DNA of 46,761 nt from an uncultured Eubacteriales bacterium. Lineage in GTDB: Bacteria > Bacillota > Clostridia > Oscillospirales > Acutalibacteraceae. Every line of letters begins with the position of its first letter. The first letter of the stretch is position 1. A model generated the notes under the pieces. The model ran no database searches. It was not told the origin of the DNA and worked only from the letters and a program-made list of their open reading frames with translations. The stretch spans positions 1-46,761 of the forward strand of contig CAKRRH010000011.1 of the NCBI GenBank assembly GCA_934394855.1, in the 5' to 3' direction. Below are positions 1 to 6,306 of this stretch, piece by piece. A program made the translations under genes and the position numbers.

Positions 1-77
1 GCCGCTGCCGTATCAATCATTTTTGAAATGCTAATCGCATTTCGCGTACCGTTCTCACCCGATTAGGAGCATAAAAA
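1..77. repeat. 77-bp direct repeat, copy A
   Basis: This segment is identical base for base to 179-255, 178 bp away. It holds a small perfect hairpin (GAAATGC, 5-nt loop, GCATTTC). In both copies it lies next to a terminator-like hairpin and then a tRNA-Leu 3' end, so the whole unit looks like a tandem duplication of the region downstream of the tRNA. The window begins inside this copy, so the repeat may continue to the left. No protein of note is encoded. Confidence 0.9.
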
Positions 78-111
78 TAATAGACAACCCCTGACGGGAT
101 AGTCTATTATT
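76..111 (-). terminator. Terminator-like hairpin beside tRNA fragment
   Basis: The outer stem is AATAATAGAC paired with GTCTATTATT; an inner CCC-gtca-GGG stem closes a 4-nt loop. Read on the minus strand it is followed by TTTT. It has the same architecture as the hairpin after the intact tRNA at 251-288, but the stem bases differ while pairing is kept. Confidence 0.6.
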
Positions 112-134
112 TGGTGCCGCTGACCGGGATCGAA
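112..134 (-). pseudogene. tRNA-Leu 3' fragment (possible att scar)
   Basis: These 23 bp match the last 23 bases of the tRNA-Leu gene at 288-310 exactly, from the T-loop through the acceptor stem and the CCA. The match stops at the T-loop, and the preceding bases do not restore the T stem, so this is a fragment and not a second tRNA. A same-orientation 3'-end copy downstream of an intact tRNA is what tRNA-targeting integrases leave behind, but no integrase is visible here and simple tandem duplication is also possible. Confidence 0.75.
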
Positions 135-142
135 GCCAAACG

Positions 143-199
143 AATGATTGATAGGAGGGATATTGGGCGCATAGGCAAGCCGCTGCCGTATCAATCATT
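143..199. repeat. 11-bp perfect inverted repeat
   Basis: AATGATTGATA at 143-153 pairs perfectly with TATCAATCATT at 189-199 across a 35-nt loop. The right arm lies inside repeat copy B, and the same arm is present in copy A at 11-21. It sits in the spacer between the tRNA fragment and the intact tRNA-Leu. It could be an element end, an integrase arm site or an RNA fold; the sequence alone does not decide. Confidence 0.6.
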
Positions 200-255
200 T
201 TTGAAATGCTAATCGCATTTCGCGTACCGTTCTCACCCGATTAGGAGCATAAAAA
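179..255. repeat. 77-bp direct repeat, copy B
   Basis: Exact second copy of 1-77. On the minus strand it follows the tRNA-Leu terminator directly. The internal hairpin GAAATGC/GCATTTC is at 203-221. Confidence 0.9.
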
Positions 256-288
256 AGAATCCACCTCTGACGAGATGAATTCTTTTTT
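251..288 (-). terminator. tRNA-Leu terminator
   Basis: AAAAAAGAAT pairs with ATTCTTTTTT around an inner CTC-gtca-GAG stem. On the minus strand the run of T after the stem makes it a standard intrinsic terminator directly behind the tRNA 3' end. Confidence 0.8.
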
Positions 289-375
289 GGTGCCGCTGAC
301 CGGGATCGAACCGGTACGGGTTATTCACCCACGGGATTTTAAGTCCCGGGCGTCTGCCAGTTCCGCCACAGCGGC
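288..375 (-). tRNA. tRNA-Leu (anticodon UAA)
   Basis: Reading the minus strand from 375, the gene folds as a class II tRNA. The 7-bp acceptor stem starts GCCGCTG and ends CAGCGGC, followed by discriminator A and an encoded CCA at 290-288. The anticodon loop reads CTTAAAA with anticodon TAA. The long variable arm (CGTGGGTGAATAACCCG) and the T-loop TTCGATC fit leucine. It has its own promoter upstream at 405-433 and a terminator at 251-288. A 23-bp copy of its 3' end lies downstream at 112-134. Confidence 0.97.
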
Positions 376-404
376 AAGATATAATATTTATCTTACGAAT
401 ATAT

Positions 405-433
405 ATTATATCCTGAAATCGGGGGATTGTCAA
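405..433 (-). promoter_or_regulatory. Promoter of tRNA-Leu
   Basis: The minus strand carries TTGACA (433-428), a 17-bp spacer and TATAAT (410-405), both perfect sigma-A consensus, about 30 bp before the tRNA 5' end. Confidence 0.85.
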
Positions 434-441
434 GCGTCGAT

Positions 442-897
442 TTATGGTGTGAGCCTGCGGTCGATAATGCTTGCTATTTTGGAATTTTCCTGCTCAAACA
501 GTCTGTCAAGCGCCGTTTTATGAAGCCTGATGACCTGTCTTGTGCAATATCCCGTTTCGTCCGCAATCTGCTCAAAGGTCATGCCCGATATATATTTCAG
601 CTGAATGATTCGCTGCAACCTCAAATTTTTCAGTGCATTAACCTCGGTGAGTATCATTTCACGAAATTCCGCCATTATGTCGATAGAATCGTCGATTTTG
701 CGCTCAAGACTAAGCACCTTCAGCGCCGCCGTTTCTGTTGGATTTGCTACGCCGCTTTTTGCGATCCTGATTTCGTCGTTTAACTTGCATTGCCTCATTA
801 TCATCTGCCATTTTTTCTTTTCCTCAATCAGCTGACGAATGTATCCGTCAAGCTCCTTGTAACTTTCAAGAAGCTCTTTTTTCTGCTCGTTTGTCAT
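442..897 (-). CDS. ArpU/DUF1492-like phage-type regulator
   Basis: The 151-residue protein starts at the ATG at 897, preceded by AGAGGA at good spacing; a longer reading from 942 lacks a ribosome site. The N-terminal two thirds are helical and charged. The C-terminus (about residues 100-140, GMTFEQIADETGYCTRQVIRL) resembles a sigma-70 region 4-like helix-turn-helix, the arrangement of DUF1492/ArpU/RinA-type proteins. Members of that group act as late-gene or packaging regulators in Gram-positive phages. It is the last gene of a three-gene minus-strand set with the zinc-ribbon and XRE genes, next to tRNA-Leu, which supports a mobile-element origin. The family call rests on memory of the fold and pattern, and the target genes are unknown. 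Confidence 0.65.
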   Translation of the reverse strand: MTNEQKKELLESYKELDGYIRQLIEEKKKWQMIMRQCKLNDEIRIAKSGVANPTETAALKVLSLERKIDDSIDIMAEFREMILTEVNALKNLRLQRIIQLKYISGMTFEQIADETGYCTRQVIRLHKTALDRLFEQENSKIASIIDRRLTP

Positions 898-923
898 ATT
901 TTTTATTCCTCTTAAATCCAATA

Positions 924-1115
924 TTAAATTATCCGTTCGCATTGTTCAATGCACTCTGCGCATACGCTGTCGCCGTCAATTTGATAATATTTATCAAAAA
1001 TGTTCTCTCCGCACCATGCGCACCTGACCGAGCGGTTGTCATAATCGCAATTTTCACGCTCGACACCCAGCATTTTGCAAAATAACTCACCGTTTGAATA
1101 TTTTTCGCTGTTCAT
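924..1115 (-). CDS. Small zinc-ribbon protein
   Basis: This 63-residue protein starts at 1115 behind a strong AAGGAGG site. Its C-terminal half has two CxxC pairs (CAWC and CAEC) about 20 residues apart, which would bind one zinc ion in a ribbon or LIM-like finger. I do not recognise a named family. Small four-cysteine proteins like this are common in phages and integrative elements. It lies 16 bp after the XRE gene and before the ArpU-like regulator, so the three are probably one transcript. The function is unknown; DNA, RNA or protein binding are all possible. Confidence 0.6.
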   Translation of the reverse strand: MNSEKYSNGELFCKMLGVERENCDYDNRSVRCAWCGENIFDKYYQIDGDSVCAECIEQCERII

Positions 1116-1131
1116 TTGAAGCCCTCCTTTT

Positions 1132-1380
1132 TCACTCATCGCAAAGCAGCTGTTCGACCGTGCAGCCGACAAGCTTTGCGAGCCTGACCAAAACAGCCGC
1201 TCTTGGGGTCGATTGCCCCTGTTCCCATTTTGCCACCGCCTGTTGGCTTACTTTCAGCTTATAGGCAATGTATCTTTGCGGCAAATTATTCGCCTTTCGA
1301 TAGTCAATTAAAATACGCTTATTCGTTGTGATGCGCCTCCTTGTAACTACTATTAAGTGTATGAATAGATAATAGCACAC
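1132..1380 (-). CDS. XRE-family repressor (start uncertain)
   Basis: The protein is a single helix-turn-helix of the Cro/CI (XRE) type; the core YKLKVSQQAVAKWEQGQSTP contains the recognition helix. The only in-frame standard start upstream of the domain is GTG at 1380. However, the clear minus promoter (1397-1369) puts the transcript start near 1362, inside the coding frame. The strong AAGGAGG at 1342-1336 is followed only by non-standard codons (ATC, ACG), so the true start is probably near 1332 and unusual. The recognition helix is nearly the same as in the divergent XRE gene at 1482. It likely regulates itself, its neighbour, or both. Confidence 0.7.
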   Translation of the reverse strand: MCYYLFIHLIVVTRRRITTNKRILIDYRKANNLPQRYIAYKLKVSQQAVAKWEQGQSTPRAAVLVRLAKLVGCTVEQLLCDE

Positions 1381-1481
1381 CTAAAAGTTGTTGTCAAGCG
1401 CAAAATATGAAAAAATAGCTTTACTTTTACAACTAACAGTAGTATAATGATAGCGATAACAGAAAAGGAGGTTGTTAAAAT
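1343..1481. promoter_or_regulatory. Divergent promoter/operator between two XRE genes
   Basis: The minus promoter is TTGACA (1397-1392), 17 bp, TATTAT (1374-1369). The plus promoter is TTTACT (1420-1425), 17 bp, TATAAT (1443-1448). Two inverted copies of a CTAAYAGTAGT-like motif are visible. One is on the minus strand at about 1357-1346, just past the minus start point; the other is on the plus strand at 1433-1443, overlapping the plus -10. They are candidate operators for one or both XRE proteins. Confidence 0.6.
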
Positions 1482-1799
1482 ATGTTCAATGAACGGTTGA
1501 AACAGCTGCGAGTCAAGCGGAATCTGTCGCAAAAACAGCTTGCGGATCATCTCGGAATCAGCCAGCAAACCGTTGCGAAATGGGAACAGGGTTCGACCTT
1601 TCCGAAACCCGCAACGCTTAAAAAGCTGACGGAATATCTTGATGTCACATCGGATTATCTGCTTGAAATTCCGAAGAAGCTGACAGATGAAGAGATCATT
1701 TGCGCATTATTTGGCGAAACCGCACAAGTCACCGATGAAATGTACGAGGATGTAAAAAAATTTGCGAAATTTTTAGTAGAAAATAAAAAGAAAAACTGA
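1482..1799 (+). CDS. XRE-family transcriptional regulator
   Basis: This 105-residue protein has an N-terminal XRE helix-turn-helix (about residues 4-58; recognition segment GISQQTVAKWEQGSTFP) and a short acidic and lysine-rich C-terminal helix. An AAGGAGG site lies 10 bp before the ATG. It is transcribed away from the minus-strand XRE gene, with a shared intergenic region carrying both promoters. The following DUF1015 gene starts 15 bp after its stop, so the two are probably co-transcribed. The pair of opposed repressors resembles a phage-type switch, but no other lysogeny gene is visible. Confidence 0.8.
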   Translation: MFNERLKQLRVKRNLSQKQLADHLGISQQTVAKWEQGSTFPKPATLKKLTEYLDVTSDYLLEIPKKLTDEEIICALFGETAQVTDEMYEDVKKFAKFLVENKKKN

Positions 1800-1814
1800 A
1801 AGGGAGTACCTTTT

Positions 1815-3008
1815 ATGGAACATTTTGGACTTAAACCGGCAGACATTCTTCTGCCAAAAGGAAAATTTGAAAAATTCAGCGTAATTGCCTGCGATCAATA
1901 TACTTCCGAACCCGATTATTGGGAAAAGGTAAACGAAATCACAAAGGATGAAGTGTCGGCAAGACATATTATTTTGCCGGAAATCTATCTAAACCGTGAT
2001 GTTGACAAACAAATAGAGAGCATTAACCGAACAATGCAAAAATATATTGATAACGAAGAATTTACCGAGCACAAAAACGCTGTTATATATGTTGAACGCA
2101 CACAAAGCGACAACAAAATCCGCCACGGTCTTGTCGGTCTTGTTGACCTTGAGGATTATGATTATTCAAAAGGCAGCAAAAAGCTCATCAGAGCGACCGA
2201 ACAAACCGTGCTCGAAAGAATACCGCCGAGAGTCAAAATCAGGAAGGACGCGCCGCTTGAGCTGCCCCATATCATGCTGCTGATCGACGATCCCGACAAC
2301 ACGGTAATCAAGCCGGTAACCGAGCAAAAAGAGCGGTTTGAAAAGGCATATGACTTTGATTTAATGATGAATGCGGGTCATATCGTCGGCTATTTCACCG
2401 ACGAGTCGGCGCAATCGGCAATATCTGACGCTCTGTCCGCACTTGTTGAAAAATCGGACGACAAATTCCTCTTTGCGGTCGGCGACGGCAACCATTCTCT
2501 TGCGACTGCGAAAGAATGTTATAAACAAAACCCGACGGAAAAATCACGCTATGCGCTTGTCGAGGTCGTCAACATTCATGATGACGCTTTGCAGTTTGAG
2601 CCGATTTATCGGGTGTTGTTTAATGTGGATTATAAAGATGTGCTGGACTATTTGAAAGCAAACGCACCGGCGGGCGAAAATAATCAGGATTTTGTCTGTG
2701 TTCATGACGGAATTGACGAAGAATTAACGCTCGGCGCACTTTCAAAGCTTCCTGTCGGCACATTACAAAAACTGCTTGATGATTATGTCGCAAAAAATGA
2801 CGGCGTATCGATCGACTACATACACGGAATATCAAGCGTCAGAGAGATTTGCAAGCAGAAAGCTACCCTCGGCTTCATCTTTGACGGCATGAAAAAGGAC
2901 GAGTTGTTCCCGGCAATCAAGCAGGACGGTTCATTGCCGAGAAAAACATTTTCAATGGGCCATGCCGATGACAAACGGTTCTATGTCGAAGCAAGAAAAA
3001 TAAAATAA
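1815..3008 (+). CDS. DUF1015 family protein
   Basis: The 397-residue protein matches the DUF1015 family in length and in features such as the N-terminal LKPADILLPKG segment, DQYTSEPDYW, the GDGNHSLATAKECY motif near the middle, and a C-terminal MGHADDKRFYVE stretch. No signal peptide or membrane segment is seen, so it should be cytoplasmic. The biochemical role of the family is not settled as far as I know. It is preceded by AAGGGAG and ends at a bidirectional terminator shared with the convergent ribF operon. The neighbouring XRE gene may control it. Confidence 0.85.
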   Translation: MEHFGLKPADILLPKGKFEKFSVIACDQYTSEPDYWEKVNEITKDEVSARHIILPEIYLNRDVDKQIESINRTMQKYIDNEEFTEHKNAVIYVERTQSDNKIRHGLVGLVDLEDYDYSKGSKKLIRATEQTVLERIPPRVKIRKDAPLELPHIMLLIDDPDNTVIKPVTEQKERFEKAYDFDLMMNAGHIVGYFTDESAQSAISDALSALVEKSDDKFLFAVGDGNHSLATAKECYKQNPTEKSRYALVEVVNIHDDALQFEPIYRVLFNVDYKDVLDYLKANAPAGENNQDFVCVHDGIDEELTLGALSKLPVGTLQKLLDDYVAKNDGVSIDYIHGISSVREICKQKATLGFIFDGMKKDELFPAIKQDGSLPRKTFSMGHADDKRFYVEARKIK

Positions 3009-3023
3009 ATATCGGCAAAACAA

Positions 3024-3060
3024 AAAACCTCAAAACATGATTTTCATGTCTTGAGGTTTT
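3024..3060. terminator. Bidirectional terminator
   Basis: The hairpin is AAAACCTCAA plus AACATGA paired with TCATGT and TTGAGGTTTT, with one mismatch, and has T-runs on both strands. It separates the converging DUF1015 gene and the ribF end of the nusA operon. Confidence 0.85.
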
Positions 3061-3074
3061 ATTATTAACTGTGA

Positions 3075-3989
3075 TCAATAACTTTTCAGTCTGACAGTGT
3101 CAATGTCATGGTCGATTGCGGCTTTCAGTTCGTCAAGGTCGGAAAACTGAATTTCATCACGCATAAAATCGTAGAATTCAACCTTAACATCTTTGCCGTA
3201 TAAATCACCGTCGAAATCAAGAATGTAGGTTTCGCAGCCCGGAAACGCCGAGCCGACCGTCGGGCGAACGCCGACATTGCTGATGCTTTTATACCATTTT
3301 CCGCCGATTTTGGACTTTGTGGCATAAACGCCGTATCGGGGATGAATGAAGGTCGCAGGCAGTTGCTGATTGATTGTCGGAATGTCCATTGTCCTGCCTC
3401 GTTTGTCACCGTCAATTACAGGAAAATCGATTGCAAATCGATAGCCGAGCAGGGTTGACGCCGAATTTACATCGCCGTTTGCAAGATAATTTCTGATTGC
3501 TGTGGACGAAACCGGAACACCCTCAAGCTCAACCGGCGGCACCACCGTCAGTTCAATGTTGTGCTTTGCGCATAATTCTTTCAGCACACCCGGGTTTCCC
3601 GAAGCAAATTTGCCGAATGTAAAGTTGAATCCGCAAGCGATATGAACAACATTCAGCTTTTCCTTTAACATCAGCAAAAATTCTTCCGGAAGCATTTCCT
3701 TAACAGACAAAAATGACGGCGCAACATAAAGCTTTATTCCGAGATTTTCGATCATCTCATGCTTTTGGCTGTCAGTTAAAAGCGAATATACCATTTCACC
3801 CGTCAAAACGCCGTGAGGCGATTGTTCAAATGTAAATACCGCAGGCAACGCATGGTCAAAGTCGGTTGCCGCTTTGATAACCTGTCTGTGACCCAAATGA
3901 ACTCCGTCAAAACGACCGAGCGCCAAAGATGTCGGCACAGGCGATGAAAAATCGTCAAAGCTTTGGATGTCGTTTGGTATGATCAGCAT
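3075..3989 (-). CDS. ribF: Riboflavin kinase / FAD synthetase
   Basis: This bifunctional enzyme phosphorylates riboflavin to FMN and adenylylates FMN to FAD. The 304-residue protein has the N-terminal nucleotidyltransferase half (LALGRFDGVHLGHRQVI, residues 20-40) and a C-terminal flavokinase half (GDKRGRTMDIPTIN, then YGVYA and SNVGVRPTVG). The kinase motif reads IPTIN where FPTAN is more usual, a mild variation. I chose the ATG at 3989, with AAGGACGG before it; a longer frame to 4022 lacks a ribosome site. It is the last gene of the minus-strand nusA operon, 20 bp after truB, a placement common in Firmicutes. Confidence 0.96.
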   Translation of the reverse strand: MLIIPNDIQSFDDFSSPVPTSLALGRFDGVHLGHRQVIKAATDFDHALPAVFTFEQSPHGVLTGEMVYSLLTDSQKHEMIENLGIKLYVAPSFLSVKEMLPEEFLLMLKEKLNVVHIACGFNFTFGKFASGNPGVLKELCAKHNIELTVVPPVELEGVPVSSTAIRNYLANGDVNSASTLLGYRFAIDFPVIDGDKRGRTMDIPTINQQLPATFIHPRYGVYATKSKIGGKWYKSISNVGVRPTVGSAFPGCETYILDFDGDLYGKDVKVEFYDFMRDEIQFSDLDELKAAIDHDIDTVRLKSY

Positions 3990-4009
3990 AATATCACCGT
4001 CCTTTTTGG

Positions 4010-4903
4010 CTAAAACACGCATTTTGGAAATAACGAATCATTTTTGATGATTCCGAGTCCTAAAAACTCACCGTTTCCGTAAACCCTATATATCTCACCG
4101 TCCGTTGAACGGCCCAGCGTATGTATTCGTTTAATGTCGAGCTCTCCGCCGTTTGAAAACCGTTTTGATTGAGCCGGTGTGATTTCCACCTTGTCAAATT
4201 GTCTTACTGCAAAGTCGGGCGAGCGCATGAATTTTGTCGGGTCATCGCTGTTTAAAAATTCATCGAGCGAAACGCAGTCGTCAATGTCAAATCCGTTTGA
4301 ATGGACCCTTTCAAGCGATGTCATGATAGCGCCGCATTTAAGCTTCATTCCGATGTCATCGACAAGCGTTCTGATATATGTTCCTTTTGAACAGGTAATG
4401 TCAAGCTCGCCGATAAAGGTGTCGTCAAGCCTTGAAAGAGAAATAAGCGAGATTGAATGAATCGTGATCTTTCGGGGCTGTCTTTCAACCTCTACCCCTT
4501 TTCTTGCAAGCTCATAGAGCTTCATGCCGTCTTTTTTGAGTGCCGAGTACATCGGGGGAATTTGTTCGATTTCACCGACAAATTCGGACACCGCCGAGTA
4601 GATTTCATCAGCCGAACACAAAACAGGCTGTTCGGAAAGAATTTCACCCTCGTTGTCAAGCGTGTCGGAAGTCAGCCCCAGCATGAACCCTGCAACATAT
4701 CGCTTTTTGTCGTCGGGTATGAGGTCAATCAGCCTTGTCGCACGCCCTGTCATGATCGGCAAAACGCCGTGTGCAATCGGGTCAAGCGTTCCGGCATGAC
4801 CCGCCCGTTTGATTTTCAGCTTTCGTCTGATTGACGATGTCACCTTAAAGCTTGTCATTCCAACCGGCTTGTCTATCAAAATGACCGAGTCGTTTTTATC
4901 CAT
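4010..4903 (-). CDS. truB: tRNA pseudouridine(55) synthase
   Basis: TruB converts U55 in the T-loop of tRNAs to pseudouridine. The 297-residue protein begins with the typical IDKPVGMTSF segment. It carries the catalytic motif GHAGTLDPIAHGVLPI near residues 37-52, in which the Asp after GTL is the nucleophile. The middle contains the expected PPMYSALKKDG and CSKGTYIRTL motifs, and a short C-terminal PUA-like part follows. An AAGGAT site precedes the ATG. It sits 10 bp after nrnA and 20 bp before ribF in the operon. Confidence 0.97.
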   Translation of the reverse strand: MDKNDSVILIDKPVGMTSFKVTSSIRRKLKIKRAGHAGTLDPIAHGVLPIMTGRATRLIDLIPDDKKRYVAGFMLGLTSDTLDNEGEILSEQPVLCSADEIYSAVSEFVGEIEQIPPMYSALKKDGMKLYELARKGVEVERQPRKITIHSISLISLSRLDDTFIGELDITCSKGTYIRTLVDDIGMKLKCGAIMTSLERVHSNGFDIDDCVSLDEFLNSDDPTKFMRSPDFAVRQFDKVEITPAQSKRFSNGGELDIKRIHTLGRSTDGEIYRVYGNGEFLGLGIIKNDSLFPKCVF

Positions 4904-4913
4904 TTAATATCCT

Positions 4914-5873
4914 TTATAGATTGTTGTCAATGAGCATTGAAACTGCTCTCTCAACCAACATTTTCTTTGCGTTTTCAAGTGTATCGTCAATTTCACAGCC
5001 GGCAGCTCTTTCGTGGCCGCCGCCGCCGAAATATGAACAAAGCTTTGAAGCCGAAACAGGCTCATGGGAACGAACAGAGATTTTATATTTGCCGTCTTTT
5101 CGTTCACGAAGCGTGATTCCGACGATTACGCCTTCGATTTGCCTCGGCAAGGAGGTGATTCCCTCCAATTCAAAGTCCTCGGCATTCGATTTTTTGAGCA
5201 TATCCTGAGAGATTACAACTGTGGCGATTCTGTCAAAATGGGAAAATTCCATGCTGTTAAGCGCCATTTGCTCAACCATAACACGGCTTTTTGACTTGGT
5301 ATCAAACATGATTCGGTTGATTTCGCCGTAGTTAATGCCCTTCTTGATAAGCTCAGCCGCAATTATGTGAGTTTTTGCGGTTGTGTTTGTAAATTTAAAG
5401 CAGCCAGTGTCGGTTGCAATTCCGGTATAAAGCGCAGCGGCGATTTTTTCGTCGATCTCGACGCCGAGCTTTAAGATTATTTCATAAATAATTTCACAAG
5501 CGGCGGCAGAATTTGCGTCAACATATGTTTCCTTTGCATAATCAAGGTTTGAAGCATGATGGTCAATGCAAAGCTCAACACGCTCGCCGTAAACATCGCA
5601 CAGTGAGCCAAGCAGCTTTGCGTCCGCAACATCAACCGCAACGATATTTTTAGGTTCAAATTGCTGATTTTCAATTATGCTTGTGATGTATCCGTATTTT
5701 GACGAGATTTCGTCACAGCATTCGACTTTTGCTCTCTTGCCGATGCTCTGCAAAGCCCTGCAAAGCGCAAAACCGCAGCCGATCGTGTCACCGTCGGGGA
5801 AATGATGAAGCAAAATCAGCACATTGTCAAACGATTTAAGACGATCTACCGCCGTTTCAAGTTCAATCTTCAT
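4914..5873 (-). CDS. nrnA: NrnA-type oligoribonuclease / pAp phosphatase
   Basis: A DHH/DHHA1 phosphoesterase of 319 residues. The family degrades very short RNAs and linear dinucleotides such as pApA, and dephosphorylates 3',5'-pAp. Visible motifs are LLHHFPDGDTIGCG near residue 20, VAVDVAD, the DHH signature (CIDHHASNLD), a TDTGCF segment, and the C-terminal GGGGHERAAGC of DHHA1. The start is the ATG at 5873, with GAGGCGG upstream, overlapping the end of rbfA by 11 bp, a sign of coupled translation. It may also take part in c-di-AMP breakdown, relevant because a c-di-AMP receptor (darA) is encoded elsewhere in the window; that link is inference. Confidence 0.93.
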   Translation of the reverse strand: MKIELETAVDRLKSFDNVLILLHHFPDGDTIGCGFALCRALQSIGKRAKVECCDEISSKYGYITSIIENQQFEPKNIVAVDVADAKLLGSLCDVYGERVELCIDHHASNLDYAKETYVDANSAAACEIIYEIILKLGVEIDEKIAAALYTGIATDTGCFKFTNTTAKTHIIAAELIKKGINYGEINRIMFDTKSKSRVMVEQMALNSMEFSHFDRIATVVISQDMLKKSNAEDFELEGITSLPRQIEGVIVGITLRERKDGKYKISVRSHEPVSASKLCSYFGGGGHERAAGCEIDDTLENAKKMLVERAVSMLIDNNL

Positions 5874-6243
5874 CGCTGTCCGCCTCGTTTTCATCATTTG
5901 TCGTATACTGAAAATCGTCAATGATTCTGCCGATTTCAACGCCGTGTGCGATTGAGTTGTCGGCAATGAATTTCAGTTCGGGCATTTTTCTGATTTTCAT
6001 TCGGTGAGCAAGCTCTCTTTTAATGAAGCCCGAAGCGCTTTTGAGTCCCTTGACCGATTCCAAGGTCTTAGTTTCACCCTCAATGGCGCTGACATATATC
6101 TTTGCATATGACAAATCACCCGAAACATCGACCTTGACAACCGACAGCATTTGCGAAATGCGCGGGTCCTTGAGCTCTCTGAATATATCGGCAAGATTGC
6201 GCTGAAGATCACCTGCAACTCTGCCGTTTTTAAATGATGCCAT
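5863..6243 (-). CDS. rbfA: 30S ribosome-binding factor A
   Basis: RbfA helps mature the 30S subunit by acting on the 16S rRNA 5' region. The 126-residue protein has the typical start (NGRVAGDLQRNLADIFRELKDPRI), the KVDVSGDLSYAKIYVS strand and the C-terminal MPELKFIADNSIAHGVEI. An acidic tail follows. The ribosome site is weak. It lies 63 bp after infB and overlaps nrnA by 11 bp. Confidence 0.96.
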   Translation of the reverse strand: MASFKNGRVAGDLQRNLADIFRELKDPRISQMLSVVKVDVSGDLSYAKIYVSAIEGETKTLESVKGLKSASGFIKRELAHRMKIRKMPELKFIADNSIAHGVEIGRIIDDFQYTTNDENEADSDED

Positions 6244-6306
6244 ACTTTTTCAAATATGTGGCAAATAAGGGTTTGAAGCTCATTTGCCGCTTACTCCTTT
6301 TTAAGA

